A stretch of 64,000 nucleotides of DNA. It comes from Dalbergia cochinchinensis (lineage: Eukaryota > Streptophyta > Magnoliopsida > Fabales > Fabaceae). Positions 22,160 to 33,800 of the stretch are shown piece by piece (position 1 is the stretch's first letter; each line of letters opens with the position of its first letter). A model generated the notes under the pieces. The model saw only the letters and a list, made by a program, of their open reading frames with translations. It did no database searches and was not told the DNA's origin. The stretch spans positions 54,480,719-54,544,718 of the forward strand of contig CM062376.1 of assembly GCA_031216125.1 (NCBI GenBank), in the 5' to 3' direction. The position numbers were made by a program, and so were the translations under genes.

Positions 22160-22836
22160 TATTTGGTTATAAATTAGTAAATGCAATTAATTACCTCAAA
22201 CACAAAGTATATTAAAGAAATTAAATTCCCCCTGGCCGAAGCAATAAGGGCCACAACCCTAAGGCCAAATTTTTTTTTTTGTTGCAATAATTGTATACTA
22301 ATTATATGTTTAATTAACATCTTCTATAATTTTCAAGATTATAATTTTGATTTGGTTGTAAGTGTTATAAATTTAATTTTATTGCAAGTGTCATGATTTT
22401 ATTTGGATTTACTCATTTAAATTAGAAATTATGTGGTAAAGATTTTGTATATTTCCAATATTTCCTTGGATGAAATTATTTTATTAATGTAAATTAGGAT
22501 TAAATTATAAAAAGAAAGATCTCATGAGGTAGAGATATAGACCTACCTATGGCAGATAAAGATTTAAAGATCACATAGACACAAAGGCCTATCCATAGCA
22601 CATAAAGATGAAGGAAGAAAATGCTTCCAAAAAATAAAAAGTTATAATTACACGTGCATATCAAATGCTTATAACCATGAATATTTCTATGTTAAGCTTT
22701 ATGAGTACCATTATTATTGCTATAGTATGAATGAGAATATACTAAGAAGCATCTGCCTCAGATATTAACTTTTTTGAAAATTTAAAATTGGACCTTTATG
22801 GTATGCTCACGTAAAGCTTAATTGAACTTCTAATTA

Positions 22837-23097
22837 GGGGTAAATTATACTGATCTTTATCTAAGTTTTAGTGAAATTTATCCAGGCTCTACTCTATTTG
22901 TTTAGCCATCACTGACCTTCCTAGGATGTACTATTCATTATGCAATAGAGGGGAAGACACTGTAATAGTTTTACAAAATCAGGGGTGATTAGAGTAATAA
23001 TTTCATAAATTCAAGGATCTCTTAAGTAAATTTTACAAATAGAGAGAAGCCTAGACAAATTTCACTAAACTTTAGGGAAGACCAATGTAATTTGCCC
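22837..23097. mobile_element. MITE with long inverted repeats and 8-bp target duplication
   Basis: A 261-bp element with arms of about 65 bp: GGGGTAAATTATACTGATCT on the left and GGGCAAATTACATTGGTCTT as the reverse complement of the right. Shared phrases further in include TTTAGTGAAATTT and CTCTATTTG. Exact 8-bp flanks TCTAATTA lie at 22829-22836 and 23098-23105. Similar ends occur at 30124 and 41664. Confidence 0.82.
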
Positions 23098-23489
23098 TCT
23101 AATTAATTATGTGAGGCAGGATTTGTGGTTTTCAAGTTTGGATGGAAATTATCTATCATCAAATTATATTTCATTCCTTTTTTCACCAATTATTTCTTAC
23201 CATATATGAAATATATGCATTTAACAGTATTTAAAATTTTAAAATAGTTATAAAATATTAGTTAAAAATAGTTATTAAATATATATTATTCATCTTCCAT
23301 GTGATAAGAAGTGATTGATAGGAAATAGAATAAGATATAATTTGGGGACATATGATTTCTGTCCTTTGAATTTCTTGGTAATTTTAGTAACAATCTTCAC
23401 TAGTTTTCAAACTATGATTCTTCAAACATATTGTTCTATCAATAAATTTTTGAGTAAATAACACAAACCACCCTTGAGATTTGGCTAAA

Positions 23490-24611
23490 GGTGTGTTTGG
23501 TATGCTATATTAGGCATGATTGGATATGCTAATACTTTATGTTATGTCCTTATCTATTATTTGATGCAGGTAATATATTATATAAGTTTATCTATTATAA
23601 CTCTTTGATACATCAAAATATTCTATAACTTAATCTAACATGGGAAGATCAAATTAGGTGATTTAATAAGCTTTTAGGTAGCATTTGTTTATTGTCTCCT
23701 AAACAGAAATACAGAGATATTGAAAATAGTGGAAACGAAGATATAAATAATAAATATGTATAGGGATATTATTGGAAGAAGAAATATTAAATTTCTGTCC
23801 CCATATCTTGTCCTCACTGTCTCCATATTTTGAAGGTACAAAAATTTTGTGTTTTTCCTTCCCGAGAACAGAAAATTTTTCTATCTCCTGTTCATATCTC
23901 CACTACCAAAAATGTTTATATCTCTAGGCGTTTTTGAATTTCTGTTCCGGAGATAATAAACAAATGCTACCTTTATGTACAAAGTCACATTTTTATTTTT
24001 TAATATTTTATTAAATAACAATAAGTAAACATATAAATAAAAATTATTCTTAATAAAATTATTTCATAATAAATATCTACTTTTAAAAATAATATATCAT
24101 GTCAATTTATTTATATATAATACAAAAAAAATAATTATAGTATAAATAATATATAATGTATAAAAGCAAGGATTATTAATAAAATTCTTTAGCTTTAATA
24201 TTTATTCTTAAATTAAAATTTACATAATTATGATTTAAATAGAAAATATTAAAATATATAAAAGAGTATATTTTTTATTTATGTAACTTATTGAAATAAT
24301 AAATAATTAGAAAATTTTGAAATAAATGATAACATTTAATATAAATTAAATTTTAAATAATAAATATTTACATAAATTCAATATTTGAAAATTATATTTT
24401 AATAACTAATAAATATTTCTTATTTTATTATTATTTTTATTTAATTTATAAATAAATGATAATATTATAGAATATAAAATATAATATCTTATACAATACT
24501 ATACCAAATATTATATAATATTAAAAATTTATCAATCCTTATACTATTATGCCTTATCTTTTCAAATGTTATACTACTAGTTCTTATCCTATCAGACATA
24601 TCAAAAAAGCC
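23490..24611. mobile_element. AT-rich TIR element carrying a nested MITE
   Basis: The left end GGTGTGTTTGGTATGCTA and the reverse complement of the right end GGGCTTTTTTGATATGTC are diverged inverted repeats. A 5-bp CTAAA lies on both sides (23485-23489 and 24612-24616). If the element is removed, the flanks join into a phrase (GATTTGGCTAAATTGCACTC) that recurs in diverged form at about 24735-24755, which supports the boundaries. Another related end is at 25183-25200 (GGTGTGCCTGATAGGATAAG). The interior is very AT-rich and non-coding. Confidence 0.6.
23677..23971. mobile_element. Nested MITE with 23-bp near-perfect terminal inverted repeats
   Basis: The left end GGTAGCATTTGTTTATTGTC and the reverse complement of the right end GGTAGCATTTGTTTATTATC differ at one base, then continue TCC on both sides. 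TTTA is present on each flank (23673-23676 and 23972-23975). The 295-bp body contains a diverged inverted arm built around GAGATAT and ATATCTC motifs. It sits inside the AT-rich element at 23490-24611. Confidence 0.75.
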
Positions 24612-24891
24612 CTAAATTGCACTCTCTCCCATTCTTGCTATGAAATTGCATTCCAACCTAGTTGTCCTATTAATAGTTAATACGTAATATGTAACAACTA
24701 ATAATTATAAGAGCAAATAGCACAACCATCTTTGTGGTTTGGCTAAATTGTACTCCACCACATTCTTGTTAAAAAATTGCACTACACCCCACTTGTTTTA
24801 TTAATAATTAATAATAATTATCAGTGTTATTACTAATTATTAGTTGTTTGGATAATAACTAAGAATAATAAGATATAATAATTATAATTTT

Positions 24892-24942
24892 GATATAGTA
24901 GTAGTAGTAGTAGTATTAATAATAATAATAATAATAATAGAA
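24892..24942. repeat. Trinucleotide microsatellite (GTA)n then (TAA)n
   Basis: Consecutive GTA units change to TAA units with one short interruption. Confidence 0.9.
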
Positions 24943-25300
24943 TTATGGATTATGTACAACCTCGATGGTAATCCACATAGTCACTCCCACAAGGTCAATC
25001 GACATTACCAGCAAAGAAACAATGTATATTGTTTTGGTAACCTGTATTGTCAATAATGAGGTATAACCAAATAGTGCAATGTTTTAAGCTTAGGTAATTT
25101 AAAGTCACATTACATGTAATCATGATAGTTTCCTCCCCCTTCCTCTCCAAAATTTAATCTCACAAACATACCTAAGGATATATTTGGTGTGCCTGATAGG
25201 ATAAGATTAAGGTATGATGGAATAATACTTAATTAATAGTGTAAGGTCAGATAGTATTAGGCTTGTTAAAAGTTTAAGAGAATACTATAAATACTACATG

Positions 25301-25652
25301 CCTCTCAACTATTAGTCATGTACACTTTAATTCTTGAACTTTTTTTTTTTTGAAAAAAGGGCAATGTTATGTGATTCTTGAACTTTTCAAAATGGGCACT
25401 TTTGTCTATTTGTTAAATGTTCCTCAATTGTTAATAAAAATAGTACATGTTTAAAAAGTATAGGGATAAAATTGCACCCTTTTTTCTTATTTTAGGAAAC
25501 AAAGTGCGTATATGACCCAAATTTCAGGGAGATGAAGTACATTATTTTCTATTGACAATTGATAAAAAATTAATGAAATGACTAAAATCACATTTAGAGA
25601 AGTTCAAGAATCACATTGCACACTTTGTTAGTTTAAGTGTCTATACTTGAGG
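25301..25652. mobile_element. Possible MITE with imperfect inverted arms
   Basis: The left arm holds CCTCTCAACTATTAGTCATG then CACTTTAATTCTTGAAC. The right arm, reverse-complemented, holds CCTCAAGTATAGACACTTAA then GTGATTCTTGAAC. The phrase TTCTTGAACTT is shared by both arms. The target duplication was not resolved. Confidence 0.4.
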
Positions 25653-26711
25653 TAGATAAAATGAAGTTAATTCCTCAAATTTTAATATCATACAGTATTT
25701 GACGTAATATTATCGAAGATGTTAAATTATCTAATCTACAATTATTCTATCACTATTATAAATATTTGTAATCTTAATTAAATATTTAGCAAAAAAAATT
25801 TAAATAATAATAAAATAAAAATATTTATTAATTAATTATTTATATGTTTAAGAATAAATTTTATTATTTAAATACTTATTATTTGTGTTTATAGTTATTA
25901 TAAATAACTATAAATTTTTATCATTTAAAATGATAATTTATCTTGATGTGATTTAATATTTACAATGATTTCAATAATTATTGAATAATTTAATCAAATA
26001 TAAAAAACTTAAAAATTACACAATACTCTATTTTTAAATATTTGAATATTTTTAACTTGTATTTTTCATCATATACTAGACAAAAATAATACTAAAATAA
26101 TATTTCTTTCACTAGTTATTTAAATTCAATGGGATGGAGTATAATTTTTGAGGAAGAATGAGATGAAGTGCAATTTAAACAAACCTCAAAAATGATTTCT
26201 ACTATTTACTTTAAATTTTTTATTCAATGCAAATTTTAATCAATTGTGTCTTATTTCAACGTTTACATTGAATTAAATAATTTGTGACATTATAATTTAT
26301 AACTAACATCAACTGATGGAGAACATGAGTAAAACTATATCTATCAATACATACCCCTATATCCATTTAGACCAAATGCTCTTAATCTCGATAGCCAATG
26401 AGATTAGATTGGAGTGACGACTGCACTAGAATAATTAATATCTTTAGTTGTGTAAGGTGTGGCAAACAGAAGCGACCGCAAATATATCAACACTCCTAAT
26501 TTAGAGTAACCACACATGTATCACCACCAATCATCATTACCCCAAAAATATACCCTTACCCTCCTCTTGTTTGTTTATGCAAACCATGCTTAACCATCCA
26601 CAATCGCCTTCAAATAGTTGGGCAGAGAGTGGTTCATAGTTCACCAAGCCCCAAATTCATTTTTGAACGCAAACCTCCGAAGGCTTCATTTCCACACAGC
26701 ATGTATCATTA

Positions 26712-26717
26712 TATAAA
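26712..26717 (+). promoter_or_regulatory. Candidate TATA box of the FLA gene
   Basis: TATAAA within CATTATATAAACTCC lies 169 bp upstream of the FLA start codon. This would place transcription start near 26745 and leave a 5' UTR of about 140 bp with a purine-rich (GGAAA)n stretch. It is inferred from the motif and its distance only. Confidence 0.5.
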
Positions 26718-26885
26718 CTCCTCCCGTTCTACCATTTTCTTCATGCTTGGTTTTGGTCATACAATCCAAAAGGAAACAAAGAAACAAACGATAGGAAGGG
26801 AAGGAAAAAAAAAAAAAAGGAAGGAAACGTGACCCTTGAAAAAGAAGAAAAGAAAAAAGCAGCGTATAAGGAACTTGTGTAAAAG

Positions 26886-28358
26886 ATGACGAGTTTCAAA
26901 AGTTCTTCGCTTCTCTACTTAGCCCTTTTGCTTATACTCTCTTCTGCCACGCATGGCTTTGACATCTCACAAATGCTTACGCAATATCCAGAGTTCTCCT
27001 CTTTCAACAAATTTCTCACAGACACCAACCTTGCAGGGCAAATCAACAGCCGCAAAACCATCACCGTGCTCGTCTTAGACAACGGCGCCGCCGCGGCAAT
27101 CTCCGGCAAGTCCCCAGATGCCATGAAGGCCATCCTTGCCACCCACGTGATACTTGATTACTACGATGAAAAGAAGCTCATGCAAGCACAAGGAAGCAGC
27201 TTGTTATTAACCACCCTCTACCAAGCAACTGGCCTTGCGGTGAACCAGCAAGGGTTCGTCAAGGTAGCACTTGTTGGCGAAGGTGAGATTGCATTTGGTT
27301 CTGCTGTGAACGGTGCACCGATGGATGCCAAGCTCGTTAAGACCGTTACCACCCAACCATACGACGTCGCCATTCTTCAGATCTCGAAACCCATCTTATT
27401 CCCTGGCCAGGATTCCGGGCCTGGGTCTGCGCAGCCTGGTGGACAGGGTGCAAACGCACCGGGCTCGGCCCAAGGAGGAGCAAAGTCACAAGGAGCCAAT
27501 GCACCGGGTGCAGCCCAAGGAGGGACGAACCCTGTGCCCGGAGCAAGCACACCGGGCTCAGCCCAAGGAGGTACGAATTCAAGCGGAAATGCACTGGGTG
27601 CTACACCCGGCTCATCCCAAGGAGGGACGAACCCAGTGCCCGGAGCAAGCACACCGGGCTCAGCCCAAGGAGGGATTAATCCAGGGGCCTCACAAGGTGG
27701 GAAGGCACCGGCACCAGCCCAAGGAGGAACTACTCCCGGGGCCTCACAGGGTGGAAACGCGCCAGGAACAAACCCAGGGGCCTCAAAGGGTGGAAACGCA
27801 CCTGCCCCAGGCCAAGGATCAGCCAACGCAGGTAGCTCACAGGGTGCAAACGGGCCAAGTTCAGCCCAAGGAGGAGCCAACGCAGGGACATCACAGGGTG
27901 CAAACGCACCAGGCCCATCCCAAGGAGCAACAGGTACATCGCCCTCACAAGGAGGAAGTACACCAGGCCCAGCCCAAGGAGGTACCTCAAATGGTGCAAA
28001 TGCACCAGGCCCGGCAGGTGGCTCCTCTTCCTCATCTCCAGGACAAGGTGCAAGTGCCCCAGGTGCCAATGCACCAACTTCGAATGATCCTGCGGCTGCT
28101 TCACCTTCTGGTGGTGATGCCGCCTCACCTTCTAGTGATAGCCCTGCTGCCGACGCCCCAACCGCAGCCGGAGGCCCAGCACCAAACGCTGCAGCATCCG
28201 GCCCAAGTATAGCTCAGGCCCCAGCTGCAGCTGGTCCTGCGGCGGGGCCTACAGATGGTGCTGCAGATACACCAGCTTCTGGTGGCAGCTCTTTCCGCAC
28301 CAAGATTGGTTTGTTTGGGGCAATTATGGGCTTTGCTTCCCTCTTCATAGTTTTGTAA
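26886..28358 (+). CDS. FLA: Fasciclin-like arabinogalactan protein, single FAS1 domain, GPI-anchored
   Basis: This is an intronless gene of 490 residues. Residues 1-24 are a signal peptide (hydrophobic LLYLALLLILSS, then a site after ATHG). Residues about 25-168 form one FAS1 domain with the usual blocks NKFLTDTNLAGQINSRKTIT, VLVLDN, HVILDYYDEKKL and VAILQISKPI. Residues about 173-460 are an Ala/Gly/Pro/Ser/Gln/Asn-rich region of loose APG(S/A)(A/S)QGG repeats with AP, SP, TP and GP dipeptides for hydroxyproline-linked arabinogalactan. Residues 466-490 end in a hydrophobic GPI-anchor signal (IGLFGAIMGFASLFIVL). The mature protein should sit on the outer plasma-membrane face and in the cell wall. 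Single-FAS1 relatives such as Arabidopsis FLA3 and FLA14 are pollen proteins of about half this length. The excess here lies in the glycomodule. The start codon is the first ATG of the frame. Confidence 0.93.
   Translation: MTSFKSSSLLYLALLLILSSATHGFDISQMLTQYPEFSSFNKFLTDTNLAGQINSRKTITVLVLDNGAAAAISGKSPDAMKAILATHVILDYYDEKKLMQAQGSSLLLTTLYQATGLAVNQQGFVKVALVGEGEIAFGSAVNGAPMDAKLVKTVTTQPYDVAILQISKPILFPGQDSGPGSAQPGGQGANAPGSAQGGAKSQGANAPGAAQGGTNPVPGASTPGSAQGGTNSSGNALGATPGSSQGGTNPVPGASTPGSAQGGINPGASQGGKAPAPAQGGTTPGASQGGNAPGTNPGASKGGNAPAPGQGSANAGSSQGANGPSSAQGGANAGTSQGANAPGPSQGATGTSPSQGGSTPGPAQGGTSNGANAPGPAGGSSSSSPGQGASAPGANAPTSNDPAAASPSGGDAASPSSDSPAADAPTAAGGPAPNAAASGPSIAQAPAAAGPAAGPTDGAADTPASGGSSFRTKIGLFGAIMGFASLFIVL
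27519..27684 (+). repeat. Internal 102-bp (34-codon) duplication in the FLA glycomodule
   Basis: GGAGGGACGAACCC(T/A)GTG followed by CCCGGAGCAAGCACACCGGG occurs at 27519 and 27621. The two copies are nearly identical for about 50 bp and keep the reading frame. More diverged copies continue to about 28000. Confidence 0.75.
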
Positions 28359-28655
28359 ATTGATTCAGAAGGTCAAAAAATTTAATATTTAAGACATATA
28401 AGCATTTCGATGCATACACCTGTAGAATATGAAAGAGGAGCATGATTCGTTTGAAGAAAGACAGAAACAGTATGGGCAGAGATCTTAAGGGGTCTGTTGT
28501 CAATGAAAATATTTATCAATGACATCAAACTCGTGCGTAGTGTTTGTCATATGTACATGCAACAGAATTTGATGTTTTCATCTTAGGATTGAGGATGCTT
28601 GAATCATTCTCTTTTTATGTTTATTGTAATCACTTTTCTTGATTTGAATTTACGC

Positions 28656-28661
28656 AATAAA
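28656..28661 (+). terminator. Candidate polyadenylation signal of the FLA gene
   Basis: AATAAA about 300 bp after the stop codon, followed by T-rich sequence. It is a motif-only call. Confidence 0.35.
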
Positions 28662-28699
28662 CTTGAATTTCTCCTTTCTCTACATTTTTCTGTGTTACG

Positions 28700-30123
28700 A
28701 GTAATAATTTGTTAATGTTTTATCAATTTAATTTTCGATGATCTGTAAAATATTCTAAATTCCACTTGTTGGAAGCTAGGAGCTTACGCATTTTGAGGTG
28801 CAAATGGGATGATAGTGCTCCAGAATTTAGTGTGTTTGGTTTTTCATTTATAGACTTGATTATAAATAAAATTGGTTTTATCATAATTGTTTTGATGATG
28901 CTTGAATGGGATTCTGCGGGTGAAAATTGCTTTTTAGCTAAACAAAATCATTTCTTGTATATTTGAATAATTTATAAAATAATCAAAATCTAAACTTCTG
29001 GAAAAAAAATTAGTTTTTTTAATGATATTGAAAATTTAAGTTTTATAATATTTTTTAAAAAAATTGAAACCAATGCTCCTTCAGTTTGAATTGAATTTTA
29101 AAAAAAGTCATTTATGTTTGATAGTTTTTTCTGAAAAGTGATTTTAATAAAATGAATATTATTTGGATAATATGAACTAAAATTACCGATCTTGAATATA
29201 TAATTACTTAAAAGCGTATGAGTTTTGTGTTTTATTTTATTTTATTTTTAAGTATATTTGAATATAAATTTTTACTTTCAATAATAACATAACATAAAAT
29301 ATAAAATTAGTTTTGGGTTTGTAACTTAATTGACGATAACATTTTATTATTGCTTTAAATAAAGAAAACAATAAAATTTTAAATTTATTTTAAGTCTATA
29401 ATTATTAAAAATGGTATTAAATATGAAAATTATACCTAAAATAGATTGATGTACATATTAAATAAAAGTAAAAATATAAACAGCATAGCAGATTTATATT
29501 TTTTATGCAATGCCAAAATAGTGAAAAAATTATTCAAAGGAAAAAAAAATACTAAAACAACAGTTTGTGATTAAACAAACAAAAAAGGGTAAAAGAGGTA
29601 TTAAATAAATTTGACATATGAGAATCATGGTTGTTGGAGGGAAAATCAATAAATTGTAGCTTTCACCATAACCATGATTTTGAGCCAAAATTAATTTTGC
29701 AACTTCATGCAAGCTCCAAACCAAACCTCTGTTGAAAAAAATTGAAAGGCCAAAATCAATTCTGAGGTATGCAAACCCACATCCATACGTGCTAATAGGC
29801 ATATACTTCATTAAAAAGAAAGCACGTTAATTCTTATATAGTAACATTTAGAGTTACTTTTCATTTTAATTAGTTTGTTGGAAAAACCAAACGTATATAT
29901 AAAGTATGTTAGATTGTGTTTCTCAATTTATTAAAAAAAAATAGTTAAATCATAATATTATAAATTTCTGTAGAACAATATTTCCTGAAAAGAAAATGAT
30001 AATTTTAAAATCTTAAAAGTATATGGGATATCTTTATTATATGTAAATATTTAATAAAACCCAAGCTCCCGTCATTGTTACGTGGCTTGCGCATCATATC
30101 TGATTTAACTATGGGAAAAAATG
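28700..30123. other. Intergenic AT-rich DNA, no gene recognised
   Basis: Short chance frames only. No inverted-repeat ends or conserved motifs were noticed. Confidence 0.5.
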
Positions 30124-30636
30124 AGCAAATTACAACAACCTCACTTGAGAAAATATGATATTATACTTATATTCTCCTCAATTTTAAAATTGCGCCTAAC
30201 ACTGATAACTGTTTAAAAGGTTTTATAATTGCTTTCCTTATGGATAATAGATAATTAGTAATAATATAAATTTCTTTTTGAAAAATAAAAAAAAAACACT
30301 TAAAATCACTTATGCTACTAAGTGTTTCTTCAATTTCTATAGAATTTTGTCACTCCTATACCACCACAACATATTCAACCCTTATTTCCTTCTTTCAACC
30401 ATCTATAACCAAAATCAACCATAAATAAAACAGATTCAAACCTATTAAAAAAAAAAAAATTCAAACTACATATCAATCACTTAACACTATTAACATGGCC
30501 ACAACAACAAACAAAACAACCTTAGACTAACAACCAAGCCTATCCTCTCCCTGTGGCAGCCACTTCTCTCCTCATCTACTATGGTCATTGTCATAGCCTT
30601 ACTGTGTGTCAGAGACTACTATTCTCTGTCGTCTCT

Positions 30637-30914
30637 ATCAGAGTTCTAAACAAAGAGGCATATTTTGGAGTGTAAAAGCTCGAAAACATTATTGATAATG
30701 TGCTAGTTACTTATACAAAAGGGGAAGCGTGGGTAAATGGGGAAAACTACAAAAGGGAAATAACAGAAAAGTTACAAAGAATGTGAACTAATTATGCAAG
30801 TTGCACAAGCCAAAACTAACTTTCCAGCTCATCAATCTGTGTGATACCACCCTTGCCATGATCTTTGCTATCCTTGCCATCATCGGTGCTCCTAGAATCA
30901 TCCCTTATCTCCAT
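30637..30914 (-). repeat. 3' LTR of the copia element
   Basis: It aligns with 40799-41074 over its whole length. The C-terminal codons of pol (to the stop at 30816) lie inside it, so this LTR is partly coding. Confidence 0.88.
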
Positions 30915-31588
30915 GACCCCCGCACAATTTGGAGCATGGTAGATGTCTATCATGCCCAGTTTAGGAAGAAGAGCGCGTAGTAAAGGAGTTGTCACCCATT
31001 TGGTGAAAGCATCTGCAAGTTGGAGTGAAGAGGAGATTGGAAGAAGACACATAAGACCAGCATGCAATTTTTCATGGATGACATGGCAGTTGATCTCCAA
31101 GTGTTTAGTGCGTTCATGAAATACCGGGTTTGCTGTGATATGGAGAGCACTATTATTGTCACGATAAAGCACTGCTTGTTTAGCCTCCTTCACATCCAGA
31201 TCTCGGAGAAGGTATGTAAGCCACTGAAGCTCACAAGTCGCTGCTGCCAGAGCTCTATACTCTGCTTCAGAGGACGATTGTGACACTGTTGTTTGCTTCT
31301 TGCTTCGCCACGAAATGAGGTAGGATCCAAGAAAGAAACACAGTCCTGTAACAGAGCGGCGTGTATTTGCACACCCTGTCCAATCAGCATCTGAAAACCC
31401 TTGAAGATGTATCTTTGAAGATTTGCTAAAGAATAGCCCCCTTCCTGGTGATGCCTTCAAGTAACGAATAACTCGATGGGCTGCTTTTCAAGTGGCCCTC
31501 TGTTGGGGAAGCCATATACTGGCTGAGCTATTGGGTTGTGAAAGTGACATCAGGCCGTGTAGAGTTAAGATACAAGAGACAGCCTACC
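30816..31588 (-). pseudogene. Copia RNase H and C-terminus of pol
   Basis: From the insertion junction the minus-strand frame continues GCLLYLNSTRPDVTFTT, has a stop where Gln would be expected, and then LSQYMASPTEGH. A frame change near 31460 leads into a 214-residue open stretch. This carries GFSDADWTGCANTRRSVTG, SWRSKKQTTVSQSSSEAEYR, LAAATCELQWL, YRDNNSALHI, FHERTKHLEINCHVIHEK and LADAFTKW, the complete copia RNase H signature with D, E and D metal ligands in place. In life it removed the RNA strand of the cDNA hybrid. The acidic tail ending GGITQIDELES extends into the LTR. Confidence 0.9.
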
Positions 31589-32441
31589 TGTAACGCCCCG
31601 ATTTTCTGTCTGAGAGAAAAATGACCAAAATGCCCTGAGGTCATTTTCTGCCCGGAATTCGAGGATAGCCGGTCCGGCAGTCCTCGAAGGGTCAACTCAA
31701 TGTTTGAAGGGGATTAGATGGTTCTTGAGTGGTTTCAGAAACGAAAATCTTATTTTCTACAGTTTCAGGTCAAAATGAACAAAATACCCTTATAGCATTT
31801 TTACATGGGTAAAGGTGTTGTTCGAGCCCGAAACTTTCCCAGAAGGTTTAAAATGATGTTTTCATGTGTTTGAAAGTATCTGTTTAAGTCCCGATGGTTT
31901 CGGGCAGTTTTTGTGCAAAATTATGCTTTTACCCCTAGAATAGTGTTGTTTGAACTTAATGAGGTAATTAAGCAAACCTAAGCAATATTAGGCTTTAATG
32001 GAAAATTAATTAATTTTCATAATTAATATAGAGTCAAAATAAGTTATTAAAATTAACTAGAACCTAAGATTGCTTAGATTAAACCTAAATCTCTTTTTAA
32101 AACTCAAGATTCCTAGTCTTGGAATCTTGAATAGTATTTTTTCTCTCCAATTCCTTAAATTAAGGAATTGTGTCTAGAATTGTTTATACACTAAAATGAG
32201 TTTTTATTTTACTAATGAAGTAAGAGCACTCCCTAACCATGTCTTGAAATCCTTAATTACATCCTTAATCACCTAAACACTTTCTCACAAATTCATAAAC
32301 TTAAGTCTAATCAAAGACACACCTAAACACAACTCTAAACCACAATTAAAAGAGAGATTTTCCTCCTCCTTTGGCTGATGCAATTCGGCCACCTCTCCCA
32401 CCATTTCCATCACATGTTTGAAATTTTAAACACTCAAAGAA

Positions 32442-32540
32442 CCATACCTCAAGCCATACCACACCATACCTCAAGCCATACCACACCATACCTCAAGCCA
32501 TGCCTCACCATACCTTGAACCATGCCTCACCATACTTCAA
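32442..32540 (+). repeat. 22-bp tandem repeat, about four and a half copies
   Basis: The unit is ACCATACCTCAAGCCATACC plus two bases. Copies become more diverged to the right (CCTTGAACC, then CTTCAAG). It lies upstream of the candidate LTR promoter. Confidence 0.85.
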
Positions 32541-32624
32541 GAACACAACACCTCACCTCATGGAACACATGGGCTAGCCGAATTCTTCCTCCCTCCATTA
32601 CACCTCTCATTTGTTTCACTTCTC

Positions 32625-32630
32625 TATAAA
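32625..32630 (+). promoter_or_regulatory. Candidate TATA box of the 5.3-kb LTR-like element
   Basis: TCTCTATAAATAGCATGC is a textbook plant TATA context about 1.04 kb into the element. It would be the U3/R promoter if the element is an LTR. Confidence 0.45.
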
Positions 32631-33712
32631 TAGCATGCTTGGATGAACTTGAATCACTTTTAGTTCATTTGCTAAGTTTGAGTTTTCAAAGAGCACTTTG
32701 AGCTTTTCTTTTTCTCTCAAGTTCAAGAGTTCATCTTCTTCAACTTCTTCATCTTCTTTACTTATCTCAACCTCAAGTCACTTGGTAGGGATTTTGTTCT
32801 AAGTGTTTCATTCATTAAAGTTCTTATTTAGTATTGTGCTTTATGATTTCTCTTGAAACTTTTTAGAACTTCTTTTCTTACTCTTTAATTTTTTGGCCAA
32901 GAGCCTTTGGAAACTTGGAAATGAGAGCTTGATGATGAGGAATCGATGATGATATTCATCACTTGTGTAACCTCTAAAACTTGACCTTGGTTCTTAAGTA
33001 AAAGATGTTTTTGGTTTCTTCCTTTCTTATTCTTGAGAAACTTAACTTTGATGATGTCCTAAAATGAATATATAAACTCAATGATGAGGACACATGATGT
33101 TGGTGTTAATACATCATCAAGATCATGGTCTCTAGAGTTTCAAAATGGTTCTTTTCCTTGCTCATGGTTTCGGTTTCTTTCCTTTTTCTTTCTCTAGGTT
33201 TTGGCCATTTTTCCTCTTTCATTATGTTCTTGAGCTTTTATTTTTTGCAGGGTACAAGAGAATGTTAACTTGATTTGCTTTTTTAATCCATTTCCTTATA
33301 GCTTGATGATGAAATTCACACCATATGGTTTCTTTATAAACCTTGGTATAAGAACTCTAAAGCTTGCTTTATCTTGCCATGATAAGTTTGGATTGAGGTT
33401 TAAGTTCTTTTAAAGTCTTGCAAGAGCTCTAGCGAAGAATATAAAATGAACTTGCATTCATATTTACTTTCTTTGCCTAGCACATTTATTATTTTGGCCA
33501 TTACCTAAAACGTAAAGATTAAAACAAGAGTTACATTTTCATATCACCTAATAATTAATCTCGAAGCTCGCCTATTTCGGCCTTAAAAGTCGATTGTTGT
33601 GGAGCCTAGAATACTAAAATAAAGAATTGGATTTGCACTCATGTTTACGTTTCCTCGTCTAGCATATTTATATTTCAAGTCATCACTTAAATCCTAAAAG
33701 ATAAAATGAACT

Positions 33713-33800
33713 TGCATATTTACTTTCAAGTTTTGCATATTTATTTTCAAGTCTTGCACATTTATTTTCAAGTCTTGCATATTTATTTTCAAGTCTTGCA
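33713..33800 (+). repeat. 21-22-bp tandem repeat, about four copies
   Basis: The unit is TTGCATATTTATTTTCAAGT plus C. It yields a repetitive HIYFQVL frame that has no sign of being a protein. It lies inside the 5.3-kb insertion. Confidence 0.85.

Noticed and set aside
27313..28212. Long open frames in other phases and on the opposite strand over the FLA gene (up to 299 codons)
   Set aside because: They arise from the GC-rich, stop-poor repeats of the FLA glycomodule. Only the FLA frame has a signal peptide, FAS1 domain and GPI signal.
32442..33800. CRISPR-like regular repeats at 32442-32540 and 33713-33800
   Set aside because: The units are directly adjacent with no unique spacers and lie in a plant retroelement. 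They are minisatellites.
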